This document shows, piece after piece, positions 53,235-61,698 of a stretch of 64,000 bases of DNA. The notes under the pieces are model-generated. The model saw only the letters and a list, made by a program, of their open reading frames with translations. It searched no databases and was not told the DNA's origin. Source of the stretch: Paraburkholderia guartelaensis (GTDB lineage: Bacteria; Pseudomonadota; Gammaproteobacteria; Burkholderiales; Burkholderiaceae); contig NZ_SMOD01000023.1 of NCBI RefSeq assembly GCF_004353905.1, forward strand, positions 62,001 to 126,000, given 5' to 3'. The position numbers were made by a program, and so were the translations under genes. Positions within the stretch are counted from its first letter, which is position 1. Each line of letters opens with the position of its first letter.

Positions 53235-53483
53235 TCACGACGGGTTTCGCGACGTCTGGTCTCCTCGCCCTGCGAGTAGACCAGTTAGGCCGATGTCCTC
53301 ATCAAGGTCGGGCCAATGCAGCCCTTGTCCCGATGCGCTGATGCGAAAGTGTTTTCGCTGCTCCACTGTTGCGTGAAGCAGTGTGGGAAACCGCGCCAGA
53401 GTCACCGTAAGGGTGCGGCCATCAGACAGGCGCACCGTGAACGAGTCGGCTTCGAAGTGAAGGTCGAGGATGCGTACGTTCAT
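53235..53483 (-). CDS. DUF2442-family protein
   Basis: 82 residues with the DUF2442 layout: an N-terminal strand (MNVRILDLHFEADSFTV), DGRTLTVTLARFPTLLHAT, and the conserved C-terminal GLHWPDLDEDIGLTGLLAG. Members often sit next to DUF4160 toxin-like genes or on mobile elements; no partner is visible here. Role unknown. Confidence 0.8.
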   Translation of the reverse strand: MNVRILDLHFEADSFTVRLSDGRTLTVTLARFPTLLHATVEQRKHFRISASGQGLHWPDLDEDIGLTGLLAGRGDQTSRNPS

Positions 53484-53864
53484 GGTTTATGACGGCGTGG
53501 TATGAGTCGGTGCCCGTTACGCTCTTTCATAGCGCGATTTCCAAGTTTAGCCGAAGCCATTGGGGGTGAATGTACCGTAAGTCGCAGTTGCGCAAGGCAA
53601 CTTGGGTGCTAGCTGTTCGGTAACATGCTTGGTTAGTCCAGCCAGGGCTGCTGCCAGAATGAAGGCACAGGTTGACGCCATGGCGTCGAACGCGGTGAGG
53701 GAGATGCAATTGCCCGAAACGAGGAGAAAAAGAGCCCTCCGGAGATAAGGCCGGAGGGCAATAGGCTAGCTAGGCCTGAGGACATCTTCGTCGGAGAATC
53801 ATTGCACTGGGTCATTTTCAGTACGGCGAAATCCGATGGTGCGGAGTCGCAACATGTATAGCTA
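53484..53864. other. Intergenic region holding a terminator
   Basis: No gene is supported on either strand. It contains the terminator at 53723-53759 and, presumably, the promoter of the DUF2442 gene at its left end. Confidence 0.4.
53723..53759 (-). terminator. Rho-independent terminator of the replication-relaxation-like gene
   Basis: Perfect 9-bp stem (GCCCTCCGG / CCGGAGGGC) followed on the minus strand by TCTTTTTC, positioned downstream of the minus-strand gene that ends at 53865. Confidence 0.85.
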
Positions 53865-55025
53865 TCAGCGCTGTTGGTCGCCGGAAGTTTTCAGCAGCGG
53901 TGACGCCGGCTTGGGCCACGGTGGTAGAGTGTCTGGCCGTCGGTATGGCAGGTAGTTCTCGTCGAACCAGCCGGCGAGCGGTTGCCGGTTGCTCTTGTCC
54001 AACCGAACTTTCGGGAGCCATGTCGGGAGCAACTGAACGATGACATGGCCGACACACATATCGATGGCATAGCCGCCTGGATTTTGCGTGACGGCGGCCC
54101 AGACTTCGAACACACCGTCGTCAGTTTCCCGGAAATGGCGGCTACTGCCGCGTACGAGAGGCACGTCGTCGGCGAGCGCGGCCTTGGCGCGCAGGACGGC
54201 TCGTGCGCGTTGCCAGATTCGCTCGGTTCTCGCCAGCACGACCACGCGGCGCAGCACGGCCTGATTGGGCAACCGTATGCCGACACGGCCGGCGAGCGCC
54301 GACAAGGCTGCCTCACGGTCCGCGCCGCGCTTGCTTCTGTCGATTTCAACCCATGTCATGCCGTCGTCTTCGAAGGCAATGGCGTCGGGTCGCAATGTGC
54401 GCGCGCCGCCAGGCACCTCGACGGTCAGGAAACCCTGGATGGCGGCTTCGCCGTCGTCGCGTTGAAGGTTGAGGTCTTGCAGCGCCTCGCGTTCCGTCAT
54501 CGCGCGCAGCTCGCGTGCTTCAGCGCCGAGAACGACGAAATTCATCCATAACATGTGCTCGGGATTCAACATGTCGACGACGCGTCGAACGGAAGCAACG
54601 GCATCTACCCCCCGGTCATTGAGCCATCTTGCGCCTGCGACGGTCAGGCCGTACACATGCTGGAACCGGTCGGTCCGGTAACGGCGGACGAGGTTCGCTT
54701 TCGCGAGGCCACGCATCGCCCGCTGTGCTGCTGTGAGCGCTGCCTTGAACGGACGCTCCGGAAAGCATGCCACGGCAATGTCGATGGCGCGGACGACACG
54801 AAACCGGTTGATGGTCTCGAGCGCGCGCAGCCACACAATCTGTCGCAGCGCGGTCGGGTGAATCGCGGTGGTGAGACCGCGACTGACCACGCGGGCCTGC
54901 CCGCCGGTATCGTCGCCAGACGCACCACTCGTTTCGTGCGCAAGAGGGGGCGGATTTTGTTCTAGCGTGGCCGGAACTTCTTCGCCATGGGCGTCGGCCA
55001 TCGGAGCTGTAGTTCGATGTTTCAT
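53865..55025 (-). CDS. Replication-relaxation-like protein (winged helix plus nuclease-like fold)
   Basis: 386 residues from the ATG at 55025. After a low-complexity N-terminal stretch (~1-55), a winged-helix region (~60-140; LETINRFRVVRAIDIAVACFP, MRGLAKANLVRRYRTDRFQHVYGLTVAGARWLNDRG in parts) leads to a PD-(D/E)xK-like core with LRPDAIAFEDDGMTWVEIDRSKRG (D...ExDxSK). This order matches the replication-relaxation family of plasmid and ICE mobilisation proteins. It supports plasmid/ICE origin of this part of the window. Confidence 0.68.
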   Translation of the reverse strand: MKHRTTAPMADAHGEEVPATLEQNPPPLAHETSGASGDDTGGQARVVSRGLTTAIHPTALRQIVWLRALETINRFRVVRAIDIAVACFPERPFKAALTAAQRAMRGLAKANLVRRYRTDRFQHVYGLTVAGARWLNDRGVDAVASVRRVVDMLNPEHMLWMNFVVLGAEARELRAMTEREALQDLNLQRDDGEAAIQGFLTVEVPGGARTLRPDAIAFEDDGMTWVEIDRSKRGADREAALSALAGRVGIRLPNQAVLRRVVVLARTERIWQRARAVLRAKAALADDVPLVRGSSRHFRETDDGVFEVWAAVTQNPGGYAIDMCVGHVIVQLLPTWLPKVRLDKSNRQPLAGWFDENYLPYRRPDTLPPWPKPASPLLKTSGDQQR

Positions 55026-55748
55026 CGCGGTACTTTCGAGAAAAAATGTCTGCGGTGCCACACGTGCAGCGGGGTGTCGTCGGGCGCGCGTGCGGCGTTT
55101 TTTCGTATAGCGAATGCGATATCAAGGTCCGCTATGCTGACCACCACGCACGCCGAAAAAGGCTGGTTTTTTCGAGGCTTCGTTGCCCGGCCGGACGCGG
55201 GCAGGGACAACTGTTCTTTCCCCTTGTCCAGCCTCGCGCGCAGGGGCGCGCGGCATCGATGTATTCGTCGCGACGTCCTGCAAGGCCCATGTGCGTTCGG
55301 CCCGGCTGCGCCGGTGCAAACCCCGCCTCCGTCCCCAGTCGTTCTGGCGATGCCACTGTTTTTCCTGAACGACGGCATCGACTGTGCGAACGGCATGCCG
55401 TTTTGCCGCTGGCTGCCCCACGCTGCGAAAGCAACTCGACTCTCCCGCAGCGCGGGGACCCCGAGCCAGTCCGCGTGCGCGCTGTCGCGCACACGCGTAT
55501 TGACAATGCCGACACGCGCTGGGACGGTGGCGGGGTTTGCACCGGCGTAGCCGGGCACGGTCGCGAGCAACTCGCTGTCCATTGCCGTACCTGCGCAGGA
55601 AAACGTGACCCGTGCACGCTGCCGAAGGTTGCGTCGATGAACGCGGCTGGACGCCGCGCCGTCCTTCGGCTGAAGGCGTCGGGAGCATCGTTCGGTGTCG
55701 ACGTGCCGGCCGTGACGAAAACCGTGCTGGGCAATGCTGAGGGTGCCC
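55026..55748. other. 723-base region without a firm gene
   Basis: Several overlapping frames are open on both strands because of GC bias, but none is convincing along its full length. The best candidate is a minus-strand frame from 55582 to 55022 whose TGA overlaps the ATG at 55025 (ATGA). Its first ~75 residues look protein-like (VRDSAHADWLGVPALRESRVAFA) and the rest do not. The region also holds a large inverted repeat. Confidence 0.4.
55300..55556. repeat. 36-bp imperfect inverted repeat flanking 185 bases
   Basis: The left arm 55300-55335 begins GCCCGGCTGCGCCGGTGCAA; the right arm 55521-55556 is its reverse complement with two mismatches. Between them is a smaller dyad (CGATGCC...GGCATCG near 55348-55382). 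The 257-base total and arm length suit a MITE-like element or a cruciform site, but no target-site duplication is visible. Confidence 0.7.
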
Positions 55749-56048
55749 TCATGGTTGCGGTTCCGCAGACGCCAAGGGGCCTGCCAGAGGCCCGAGCTGC
55801 CGCATGCAGTGCCAGACCCCCAGCTCGACGTCGTGAAACTGCCGCATGGACAGCTTCCTGAAAAAGGCCGGGTCGCCGTCGTACACGGTGAAATGCAGCG
55901 GGGCGTTCAATCCACGGTGGTAGCCGACCGATACCTGCTCGCCCTGAACGACGACCGTAAACTGGTAGTTGTCGTCGTTGCGGTAGAGGACCACCTGGGT
56001 GTCGGCGGTCTGGAAGGTTGCAACAGGAAGGGGAATCGGGGCGTTCAT
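55749..56048 (-). CDS. Hypothetical protein (99 residues)
   Basis: From the ATG at 56048 the product is mostly beta (VVLYRNDDNYQFTVVVQGEQVSVGYHRGLNAPLHFTVYDGD in pieces) with a helical C-terminal half (FFRKLSMRQFHDVELGVWHCM). It resembles small accessory proteins of plasmids/ICEs; no family recognised. It is 17 bases downstream of the next gene on the same strand, so the two form one unit. Confidence 0.6.
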   Translation of the reverse strand: MNAPIPLPVATFQTADTQVVLYRNDDNYQFTVVVQGEQVSVGYHRGLNAPLHFTVYDGDPAFFRKLSMRQFHDVELGVWHCMRQLGPLAGPLASAEPQP

Positions 56049-56065
56049 TGCGGGTCCCTTGCCTG

Positions 56066-56434
56066 TCAGAGGCATCGGTCGGGCTCGGAGAAGTACCACT
56101 CGACCTCCTCGGGCGACACCAGCGCGCGGCACTTTGCTCCGCCCAGCAGCCGCACGACAGCATCAAGCGCATACGACGGGAGGTAGGTCCGCCTGGCAAG
56201 CAGCGCTGCACACTCAGCTTCCATGCCGGCTAGACTGTCGCCGGACTCCACGAGCGCTCGAACCGCGAGAGCGACCTCATCGTCGAGTTCGTTCGACGGC
56301 TCGCAGAATTCGAGTCTGGACTTGCTTACGATGTACTGGTGCTTTTTGCAGATTGCGAGATAGTCCCTGATGAATCGCACGGCCGGTGATGCCGTCGTGG
56401 CCCGGAGCGGTTCGGATTCGGTATTGTCGGTCAT
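56066..56434 (-). CDS. Hypothetical protein (122 residues)
   Basis: Alpha-helical acidic protein with no recognised domain (FIRDYLAICKKHQYIVSKSRLEFCEP, then DDEVALAVRALVESGDSLAGMEAECAALL). First gene of a two-gene minus-strand unit. It diverges from the gene at 56553 with a 118-base shared promoter space. Confidence 0.6.
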   Translation of the reverse strand: MTDNTESEPLRATTASPAVRFIRDYLAICKKHQYIVSKSRLEFCEPSNELDDEVALAVRALVESGDSLAGMEAECAALLARRTYLPSYALDAVVRLLGGAKCRALVSPEEVEWYFSEPDRCL

Positions 56435-56552
56435 TCGGATTCCCGTCGAAGTTCATTGGCTATATCGCTGTGTAGTTACGACATCGACGGAAGCTCTGAT
56501 GCAGAAACGCGTAGATTGATGACGAGGGCTAACACCAGCGAGGGAGGGGGAA

Positions 56553-56840
56553 GTGAAAGTCAGGGAACTGCTTGCGCGACTGCGAGACGCTGACCCGGAG
56601 GCGGAAGTGCGATTCATGCCGCTCGCCGCCGATTCGACAGAGAGTGATTCGGTCGATGAAGTCGAGTTTCAGGCAGAGCCGTGGACGTTCGAGGAGGGTG
56701 ACGGTTATTCGGTGTATTACCCTGGTGAACCAGAGCCACGTGATGCAAGCTATGAAAATGTGAGGTACCGGCGGCTGCCAGTGGTGCTCCTCAAGCCCGA
56801 TATGCCGGCTCGATGGAAAGCGTTGCTGGAGAAGCGCTGA
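56553..56840 (+). CDS. Small acidic hypothetical protein (95 residues)
   Basis: GTG start with AGGGAGG upstream. The N-terminus KVRELLARLRDADPEAEVRFMP matches a motif common in short phage/plasmid proteins of unknown function. The middle is very acidic and Tyr-rich, and it ends with a basic helix (PARWKALLEKR). It lies next to the candidate replication origin. Confidence 0.65.
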   Translation: MKVRELLARLRDADPEAEVRFMPLAADSTESDSVDEVEFQAEPWTFEEGDGYSVYYPGEPEPRDASYENVRYRRLPVVLLKPDMPARWKALLEKR

Positions 56841-56980
56841 AGCCTGCTACGCAGGTGATGGCCAGGCGGTTGCGGCGCAACCGACCTCTTTGTAATCGAA
56901 GCGTATTCACAGTTCCTTCGAGGAGACCTTGGGGTGGGCGAAGCCCATCGCTGGCTAACACGGGTTTCCTCGGGCAGGGC

Positions 56981-57086
56981 TTCACCCTGAAGTCTCTCAA
57001 CAGGAAGGCTCCATGGCTGGAAGGAGTATTCGTTCGAGACTTTACCCTGAAGGACAGAAGAGCTTTTCCCTGTGAACTTCACCCTG
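56981..57086. repeat. Degenerate repeats TTYACCCTGAAG
   Basis: TTCACCCTGAAG at 56981-56992, TTTACCCTGAAG at 57041-57052 and TTCACCCTG at 57078-57086 are all in one orientation, with a fourth weaker TTTTCCCTG at 57064-57072. Distances are 60, 23 and 14 bases between starts. They lie in the gene-free zone before the iteron-like repeats and may be protein-binding sites. Confidence 0.5.
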
Positions 57087-57149
57087 CCGAGGCGTCACGT
57101 TCAGGAAGACGCCAGGCTTGAAGGTTCTCGCGGGCGCGGCTTGCGACCG

Positions 57150-57310
57150 CCTTTTACTTTTTTGAGGCTCCTTTTACTTCTTTTAGGAACCCCGTTCAGC
57201 CTTATGCAGCAAAGGTTTCCGGGGGTCGATTCCGGTCAGGGGCGCGCCATTTCCGGTCAAAGGTGCGACAGATTCTGGTCAAGGGCGCGGATTTCCTGTT
57301 CAAAGGCGCG
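57150..57310. other. Candidate origin of replication (oriV): AT-rich stretch plus four iterons
   Basis: Two 20-bp AT-rich direct repeats begin with CCTTTTACTT (57150-57169, 57170-57189). They are followed by four iteron-like repeats, TTCCGGTCAGGGGCGC, TTCCGGTCAAAGGTGCG, TTCTGGTCAAGGGCGCG and TTCCTGTTCAAAGGCGCG, whose TCA cores lie at 57236, 57257, 57279 and 57300, a 21-22 base period (two helical turns). The stretch is 64 bases past the 3' end of the TrfA-like gene, a typical replicon layout. Between 56841 and 57373 no gene is supported. Confidence 0.68.
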
Positions 57311-57373
57311 TTGGCGCAACCGGTGCGCCCGCAAAGAAAACGGCCACTTCGAATGTCGCCGTTCTTCGTAGTA

Positions 57374-58420
57374 CTACTGTTTTTGGTCCTCAAACCTGAC
57401 CATGCGCGGACGTTTGACTTCGACCATTTCGGTCCCGGACTTCCCATCGACCTTCCTGGTGATATTCCATCCCAGCAGAAACTTCACGCGAACCAGTTGC
57501 CCGAGCGCAGCGGTGAGCTTGTCCTTGAACGCGTACTTCTTCTCCGGGGCGTCGTTGCAAAGTTCTATCAGCGTAGCCAGTGGTATTGGACGCGGAGTCT
57601 GGTGCGTCGAGTAGAAGAGTAGCAGCCATCGTGCGAGGTCGCTGCGGCGTTCGAGCTTCTGCTCATATTCCCGTCTGAGGCAGGTGTAGCAGTTGTCGTC
57701 GTACAGCCTGCGCACGCTGTCATGAAATTTCATCCGATAGCTGCCGTCGTCGAGTACGTCGACGTGGGTGAGCAGACTGGGTATAACAAGCCTGCCAAGC
57801 CGTCGCACTTCGATGGTGAGCTGCGCGTCTTGCAGCCGTCCGATACAGGCGTGGAGTTTTTTGCGCGATTCAGTATTGCGGCTCCAGCCGAGTTTCACGA
57901 GGAATTGATTCGGCGTTGCAGTTGCCGAGCCCGGCGTGCTGCGTTCGAAGTTCAGCGCTTCGAAGAAAACCTGGCGGTCGTCCTGCCGCAATTCCGGTCC
58001 GCAATAGGTAATCGTGCCGCCGTTCGTCCCGTACACTTCGAAAACGGCATGCGGCACATGCTGTCGCGAACTCTTAGGGTCGGCAACACCGAATAGGCCG
58101 CATCGGACAAATTCGTGAGGAACAACAACAGTGGTTTCTCGATGGTCCGGCGTCAGCGGTTCTCGCGCACCCGTGGCCGTCGCCGACATCCCCTTGTCCG
58201 CGTTCGTCATTTCCGTCCTCACGGCTCGTTCTTCCGGCGACTCGTACCAGTCCGGTGGCTGCGGCAGTTTCTCGAGCGCACCCATGAGCATCGACGCCGT
58301 GGCGGCGTTGTTCGCGCGCTCCGTCGCAGTCCGTGCAGCTTCCCGTGGTTCGACGCCTTGCTCCAACTGCTGACGAAAGTGCGTGCGGCGTTCCGCTTTT
58401 TCTGCCGACGTGAGTTTCAT
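57374..58420 (-). CDS. trfA: TrfA-like plasmid replication initiator
   Basis: 348 residues from the ATG at 58420. The N-terminal ~110 residues are helical and charged. The remainder follows TrfA of IncP plasmids: VVVPHEFVRCGLFGV, then YCGPELRQDDRQVFFEALNFER, NQFLVKLGWSRNTESRKKLHACIGRLQDAQL (in parts) and RRSDLARWLLLFYSTHQTPRPIPLATLIELC. It would bind iterons and load helicase on the element's origin, probably the repeats just downstream. The TGA of the gene before it overlaps this ATG. Confidence 0.8.
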   Translation of the reverse strand: MKLTSAEKAERRTHFRQQLEQGVEPREAARTATERANNAATASMLMGALEKLPQPPDWYESPEERAVRTEMTNADKGMSATATGAREPLTPDHRETTVVVPHEFVRCGLFGVADPKSSRQHVPHAVFEVYGTNGGTITYCGPELRQDDRQVFFEALNFERSTPGSATATPNQFLVKLGWSRNTESRKKLHACIGRLQDAQLTIEVRRLGRLVIPSLLTHVDVLDDGSYRMKFHDSVRRLYDDNCYTCLRREYEQKLERRSDLARWLLLFYSTHQTPRPIPLATLIELCNDAPEKKYAFKDKLTAALGQLVRVKFLLGWNITRKVDGKSGTEMVEVKRPRMVRFEDQKQ

Positions 58421-58641
58421 GACCGCTCTCCCGTGGTGGTGAAGAGCGCTTGAGCGCGCGAAACGGCAGGTGGGGTGAATTCCGGCGCGAACGCACGGAT
58501 ATGGACGCCCCCTTCGTTGACGACGCACCTCGGAAGCTCGCCACTTCGTGCGCGGCTGAGACCGATGTGGAAGGGGGACGCGGGACCGTCATACGCCTTT
58601 TCGCTGAATCCGGCATGAGAGCCGACACTTTCAGAATACAT
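58417..58641 (-). CDS. Short protein coupled to the replication initiator
   Basis: 74 residues. An AGGAGA site seven bases before the ATG and an ATGA overlap with trfA support a real, translationally coupled gene. The product has SPFHIGLSRARSGELPRCVVNEGGVHIRAFAPEFTPPAVSRAQALF (in parts) and no recognised family. It could set initiator level or be a copy-control partner. Confidence 0.6.
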   Translation of the reverse strand: MYSESVGSHAGFSEKAYDGPASPFHIGLSRARSGELPRCVVNEGGVHIRAFAPEFTPPAVSRAQALFTTTGERS

Positions 58642-58825
58642 TGCTACTCTCCTGTTGGGGTATCGAGCCGCAGATGGGCTCACCAGAACGGGTAGCGACC
58701 GGATGTATTCGGTTGATGCAAAAAGGCGTAGAGCGTTGGCTGAATCGGGCGCATCGATTGGCAGACTTCGCCCGTCAAGCGGGTGTGACGAGCGCAGCGG
58801 TGTGCCAGCTATGGCGTGCCGACCC

Positions 58826-59014
58826 TCACCAGTCCAGGGGGACTCGGTCGTCGGATGCAATAAAGCCTTGCTGCACCTGTTCGGAGCCAATCCAGACGCG
58901 AGCGGTGAGGTCAACCTTGAGTGAGAACGCCCACGCTGACTCATAGTCGGGAAAATCGCGGTATCCGTAAAGACCGTCAGCGAACTCCCAGGACACGCGA
59001 AATTTTTCTTCCAT
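58826..59014 (-). CDS. Small hypothetical protein (62 residues)
   Basis: Starts MEEKFRVSWEFADG; aromatic and acidic, probably a small beta-strand domain (LYGYRDFPDYESAWAFSLKVDL). AAGAG precedes the ATG. It lies upstream of the trfA-coupled gene on the same strand with a 184-base gap. No family recognised. Confidence 0.6.
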   Translation of the reverse strand: MEEKFRVSWEFADGLYGYRDFPDYESAWAFSLKVDLTARVWIGSEQVQQGFIASDDRVPLDW

Positions 59015-59350
59015 CGTCTCTTCTCTGTTGTTGTGTGGTTGCGCAGGGCGCGTTGTGCGCCATGCAATCTATAGCGAGCGGAGGCTGCGGGCATTCGGCC
59101 GGAGACGGTTTTTTCTGGCCACTGGAAAGGATTGGTTCTCCATTGTCGAGCGCGTTGCCGGCGGCAGGTTCGGTAGCGCAACATGCGATTTCCAGGCGAC
59201 GCCATTGCGCTCGCGCGCTTGCTCAACGTCATGCGTCGTCGTTCATTGACTGTGGCTCAAATTTTTAGAGATATGAGCCTACGCTTTTCCGCCAGAAAGC
59301 CGTAAATTAGTCGAGGTGGCACAAGAAGATAATCAGACGGGGAGTTGACG
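59015..59350. other. Intergenic region, 336 bases, no gene seen
   Basis: Spacer between two divergent genes. No repeats or RNA features stand out. It presumably carries promoters for both the minus-strand trfA unit and the plus-strand gene at 59351. Confidence 0.35.
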
Positions 59351-59902
59351 GTGGGAAAGGTAGTGAATCTCGAGGAGCACCGCAAGTTTGTGCAAAAGGA
59401 CGACCCGGGTGCGTCCTTCGTAGAGCGACTGCCAGAGTCGCTACAAAAGAGCATGGCCGAGACTCGCCTGCGCATGCTCCGCACAGCGGAAGAATATGAG
59501 CACCTGCAACGTCTCGCGTCGTCGTTCAAACCGTCGACCATTCCTGCCCTCGACAACCCCGCTCTCGTCCCTCTCCTGAACCTCCGTTTCAATAACGCGA
59601 AGCTGCGCGACCTGTTCTATCCGCTGCGCAGCAGCCTTTATTCCGCAGAATACGAGGCGCTGTACAGACGTTTCGGCCTGTACTTTCATACATCTTCGAT
59701 GTCGGACCCATCCGGGCACTTTCAGCTATGGGTGCTCGTCGGCCAACACCACCTCCGTACGGACAAAATCCGGGCTGCCTATGACAAGGTGGGCGTGAAC
59801 TGGGTTGAAGCGGTGGTGAGCGCCGCTGCGGAGCTCAAGTTCGAGGAGAGGAAGGACGAGGGGCGGGCTCTGCTACTGATACCGCGCGAGTGTATGGTTT
59901 AA
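59351..59902 (+). CDS. Hypothetical mobile-element protein
   Basis: 183 residues from a GTG with GGGGAG six bases upstream (an in-frame TTG at 59345 is possible). It begins VGKVVNLEEHRKF, a start pattern seen in small ICE/plasmid regulators, followed by an all-helical body and a C-terminal helix-rich part (WVEAVVSAAAELKFEERK). No domain recognised. The next gene starts similarly (NIIEFKKKPE), so the two may act together. Confidence 0.6.
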   Translation: MGKVVNLEEHRKFVQKDDPGASFVERLPESLQKSMAETRLRMLRTAEEYEHLQRLASSFKPSTIPALDNPALVPLLNLRFNNAKLRDLFYPLRSSLYSAEYEALYRRFGLYFHTSSMSDPSGHFQLWVLVGQHHLRTDKIRAAYDKVGVNWVEAVVSAAAELKFEERKDEGRALLLIPRECMV

Positions 59903-59988
59903 AGGTAGGACGAGCTATTTCTGCTGGTTGTCGTTCTCACTGGCCGGTGAACCAAGGCTGGTCGATTGGACTGAGCACAGGTTAGACG

Positions 59989-60939
59989 ATGAGCAACATC
60001 ATTGAATTCAAGAAGAAGCCGGAGGCGGCTCTTGCGCCTGCTCCGGTTGAGGTCGGGCCCGAACACTACACGCCGGAGCATTACCGGCTGTCGGACTTGA
60101 TGCGCTATGAGTTTTCGGAATCTACCTGGTCGGACAGGGACGGCTATTCCTATCAAAACACGCTGGAACAGCATGCCCACCTGGTGGCATTTTTCGCTGC
60201 GTTCGGATTCAAGTACGATGACCACGCCCATAGCGCTTTCCGGGCTTGGGCGGCTCTGAAGGACAAGTTTGTGCCGCATGTGGTGATGTGCCTCGAGCAT
60301 TCGAGCACGTGGAATCTGGTCCGCAATGGGCTCGATGCGGAGCGTATTGCTTATGTCGAGGCTGTCGTTCGCCAGGATAAAAAGGCCATACGGCAGTACC
60401 GAATCGTTGCACAGCGAGAGTTGGATATCGCTCGTGGCAGAGCCGAGGAGGCTGAGAATACCGTCCAGTTCATGGACGTACAGATTCCGGCTGAGGCCTC
60501 GATGTTCGAGCGGGGCGTAACGAATCTCCAGTGGTATACGGCGCTTTCCTACTCGTTTTCGCCATTCGAAAAGACCGGTTCTGGCGAGTACCGGAACGAC
60601 GAGCACGACATGTTCATTGCCCACGCGTACGTCTGCGGCTGGTCGTACGCCGACATTGCGCGCGACAAGATGCGGCTCGACGAGGTTGCGAGTATCTGCA
60701 TCGGTATCCTCGGCTACCACTTCCGGCAAATGCATCAGATGGGGGATTGGCGATGGAACAAGGCTGCGGCCGAGAAGACCTTCGTGGGTTGTTCAGACAA
60801 GCTCATTCGCTATATCTCCGCGTGTCACGGAAAGCGCACCGACTCTGCACGAAAGCTGCGCGATGACGTCTGGCCAGAGCTCCTGGATTGGGCGCGATTT
60901 CACCCATACGACCGGTCCGTGTTCGGCCGTCGCCGATGA
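59989..60939 (+). CDS. Large hypothetical protein of the mobile element
   Basis: 316 residues. It starts SNIIEFKKKPEAALAPAPVE, a motif found at the start of several plasmid/ICE-encoded proteins, then a mostly helical body with many aromatic residues (YDDHAHSAFRAWAALKDKFVPHVV, WSYADIARDKMRLDEVASICIGILGYHFRQMHQMG in parts) and a basic end (FHPYDRSVFGRRR). No family recognised. The preceding gene is 86 bases upstream on the same strand. Confidence 0.65.
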   Translation: MSNIIEFKKKPEAALAPAPVEVGPEHYTPEHYRLSDLMRYEFSESTWSDRDGYSYQNTLEQHAHLVAFFAAFGFKYDDHAHSAFRAWAALKDKFVPHVVMCLEHSSTWNLVRNGLDAERIAYVEAVVRQDKKAIRQYRIVAQRELDIARGRAEEAENTVQFMDVQIPAEASMFERGVTNLQWYTALSYSFSPFEKTGSGEYRNDEHDMFIAHAYVCGWSYADIARDKMRLDEVASICIGILGYHFRQMHQMGDWRWNKAAAEKTFVGCSDKLIRYISACHGKRTDSARKLRDDVWPELLDWARFHPYDRSVFGRRR

Positions 60940-60941
60940 AT

Positions 60942-60975
60942 AACGAGCCCTCAAGTTAAGGGCTCTCGTTCTCGA
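60942..60975 (+). terminator. Possible terminator after the 316-residue protein gene
   Basis: AACGAG-CCCT pairs with AGGGCT(C)TCGTT across a 7-base loop with a small bulge. The T-tract is short (GTTCTCG). Confidence 0.4.
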
Positions 60976-61141
60976 TGTTGCGCTTCAAGGATTTCAGAGC
61001 TGTCTCACTCGACCTCGATGCCGCTTTCCTTCAGTCGGTATCGAGGTTTGTACCTTATACGCCTTTGTCGGCCCGTAAACGAATACTGAGTCAGATTTCG
61101 CGTACGTTTGAGAAAGAGGCATCGGCCCAGCCCGCCGTACT

Positions 61142-61345
61142 TCAGTGAAATGACGACGCTCCGAGCAGGTCACTGAGGTCCTCTTCAAGTGAAATCCAGT
61201 AAAGCTCCTTATCCGGCATGTCCTGCCGGCGCTCCGCCAGTTTGTCAGCGGCGAGCCTTTTCATTGTGGTGCGTGAAATTGTGAAGGTCGGAGCGTCCGG
61301 TGCGAAGAGGCTGGTCAAAGCTTGCTGCTCGATATTGGTGTACAT
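61142..61345 (-). CDS. Small hypothetical protein (67 residues)
   Basis: The start MYTNIEQQALTSLFAP is preceded by weak AGAGA. The product is helical with a basic middle (RTTMKRLAADKLAERRQDM) and an acidic C-terminal half (SLEEDLSDLLGASSFH). No family recognised. Confidence 0.45.
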   Translation of the reverse strand: MYTNIEQQALTSLFAPDAPTFTISRTTMKRLAADKLAERRQDMPDKELYWISLEEDLSDLLGASSFH

Positions 61346-61618
61346 GAAATTTATCTCTCAGTTTTGATAATTATAAACTCGCTTATGCACTGAGCCACGA
61401 ATAGCTGGCGACGAATTCATGAAAGAAGGCGACCTGAATCTAATGAGTCAACCGTTTTCAATGTCACGAGAAAGGAGCGGGAAAGCACGCTGACGAATTC
61501 CGGACTCGCGGGAGGCGGGCGGGGATTCCGGCGGGCGTGCCGTGCCAAAGCTGCCGGCTACCCCCTGATGCCGGATTCCTGGCCGGTCCATTGGGAAGTA
61601 TCAGTCTTATTTAATCCA

Positions 61619-61664
61619 TTAAAAAGAACTGGTTTTATTCTGGCCTTTAAAAAGGAATGGTTTT
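61619..61664. repeat. Pair of 18-bp AT-rich direct repeats
   Basis: TTAAAAAGAACTGGTTTT (61619-61636) and TTAAAAAGGAATGGTTTT (61647-61664) differ at two positions, and their starts are 28 bases apart. They lie just upstream of a promoter and may be operator sites. Confidence 0.6.
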
Positions 61665-61698
61665 TAAGAGCACTGATTTGGTGCTAAGTATTTAATCG

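Noticed and set aside
55046..55861. Plus-strand 271-codon frame and overlapping frames in the 55-56.2 kb region
   Set aside because: No RBS or conserved segments; Cys/Arg-rich translation is typical of frame-shifted GC-rich DNA, and it is antisense to the better supported minus-strand gene at 55749.
58450..58946. Plus-strand frames opposite the trfA-coupled gene and the 62-residue gene
   Set aside because: They overlap the minus-strand genes, lack good RBSs and have no family features.
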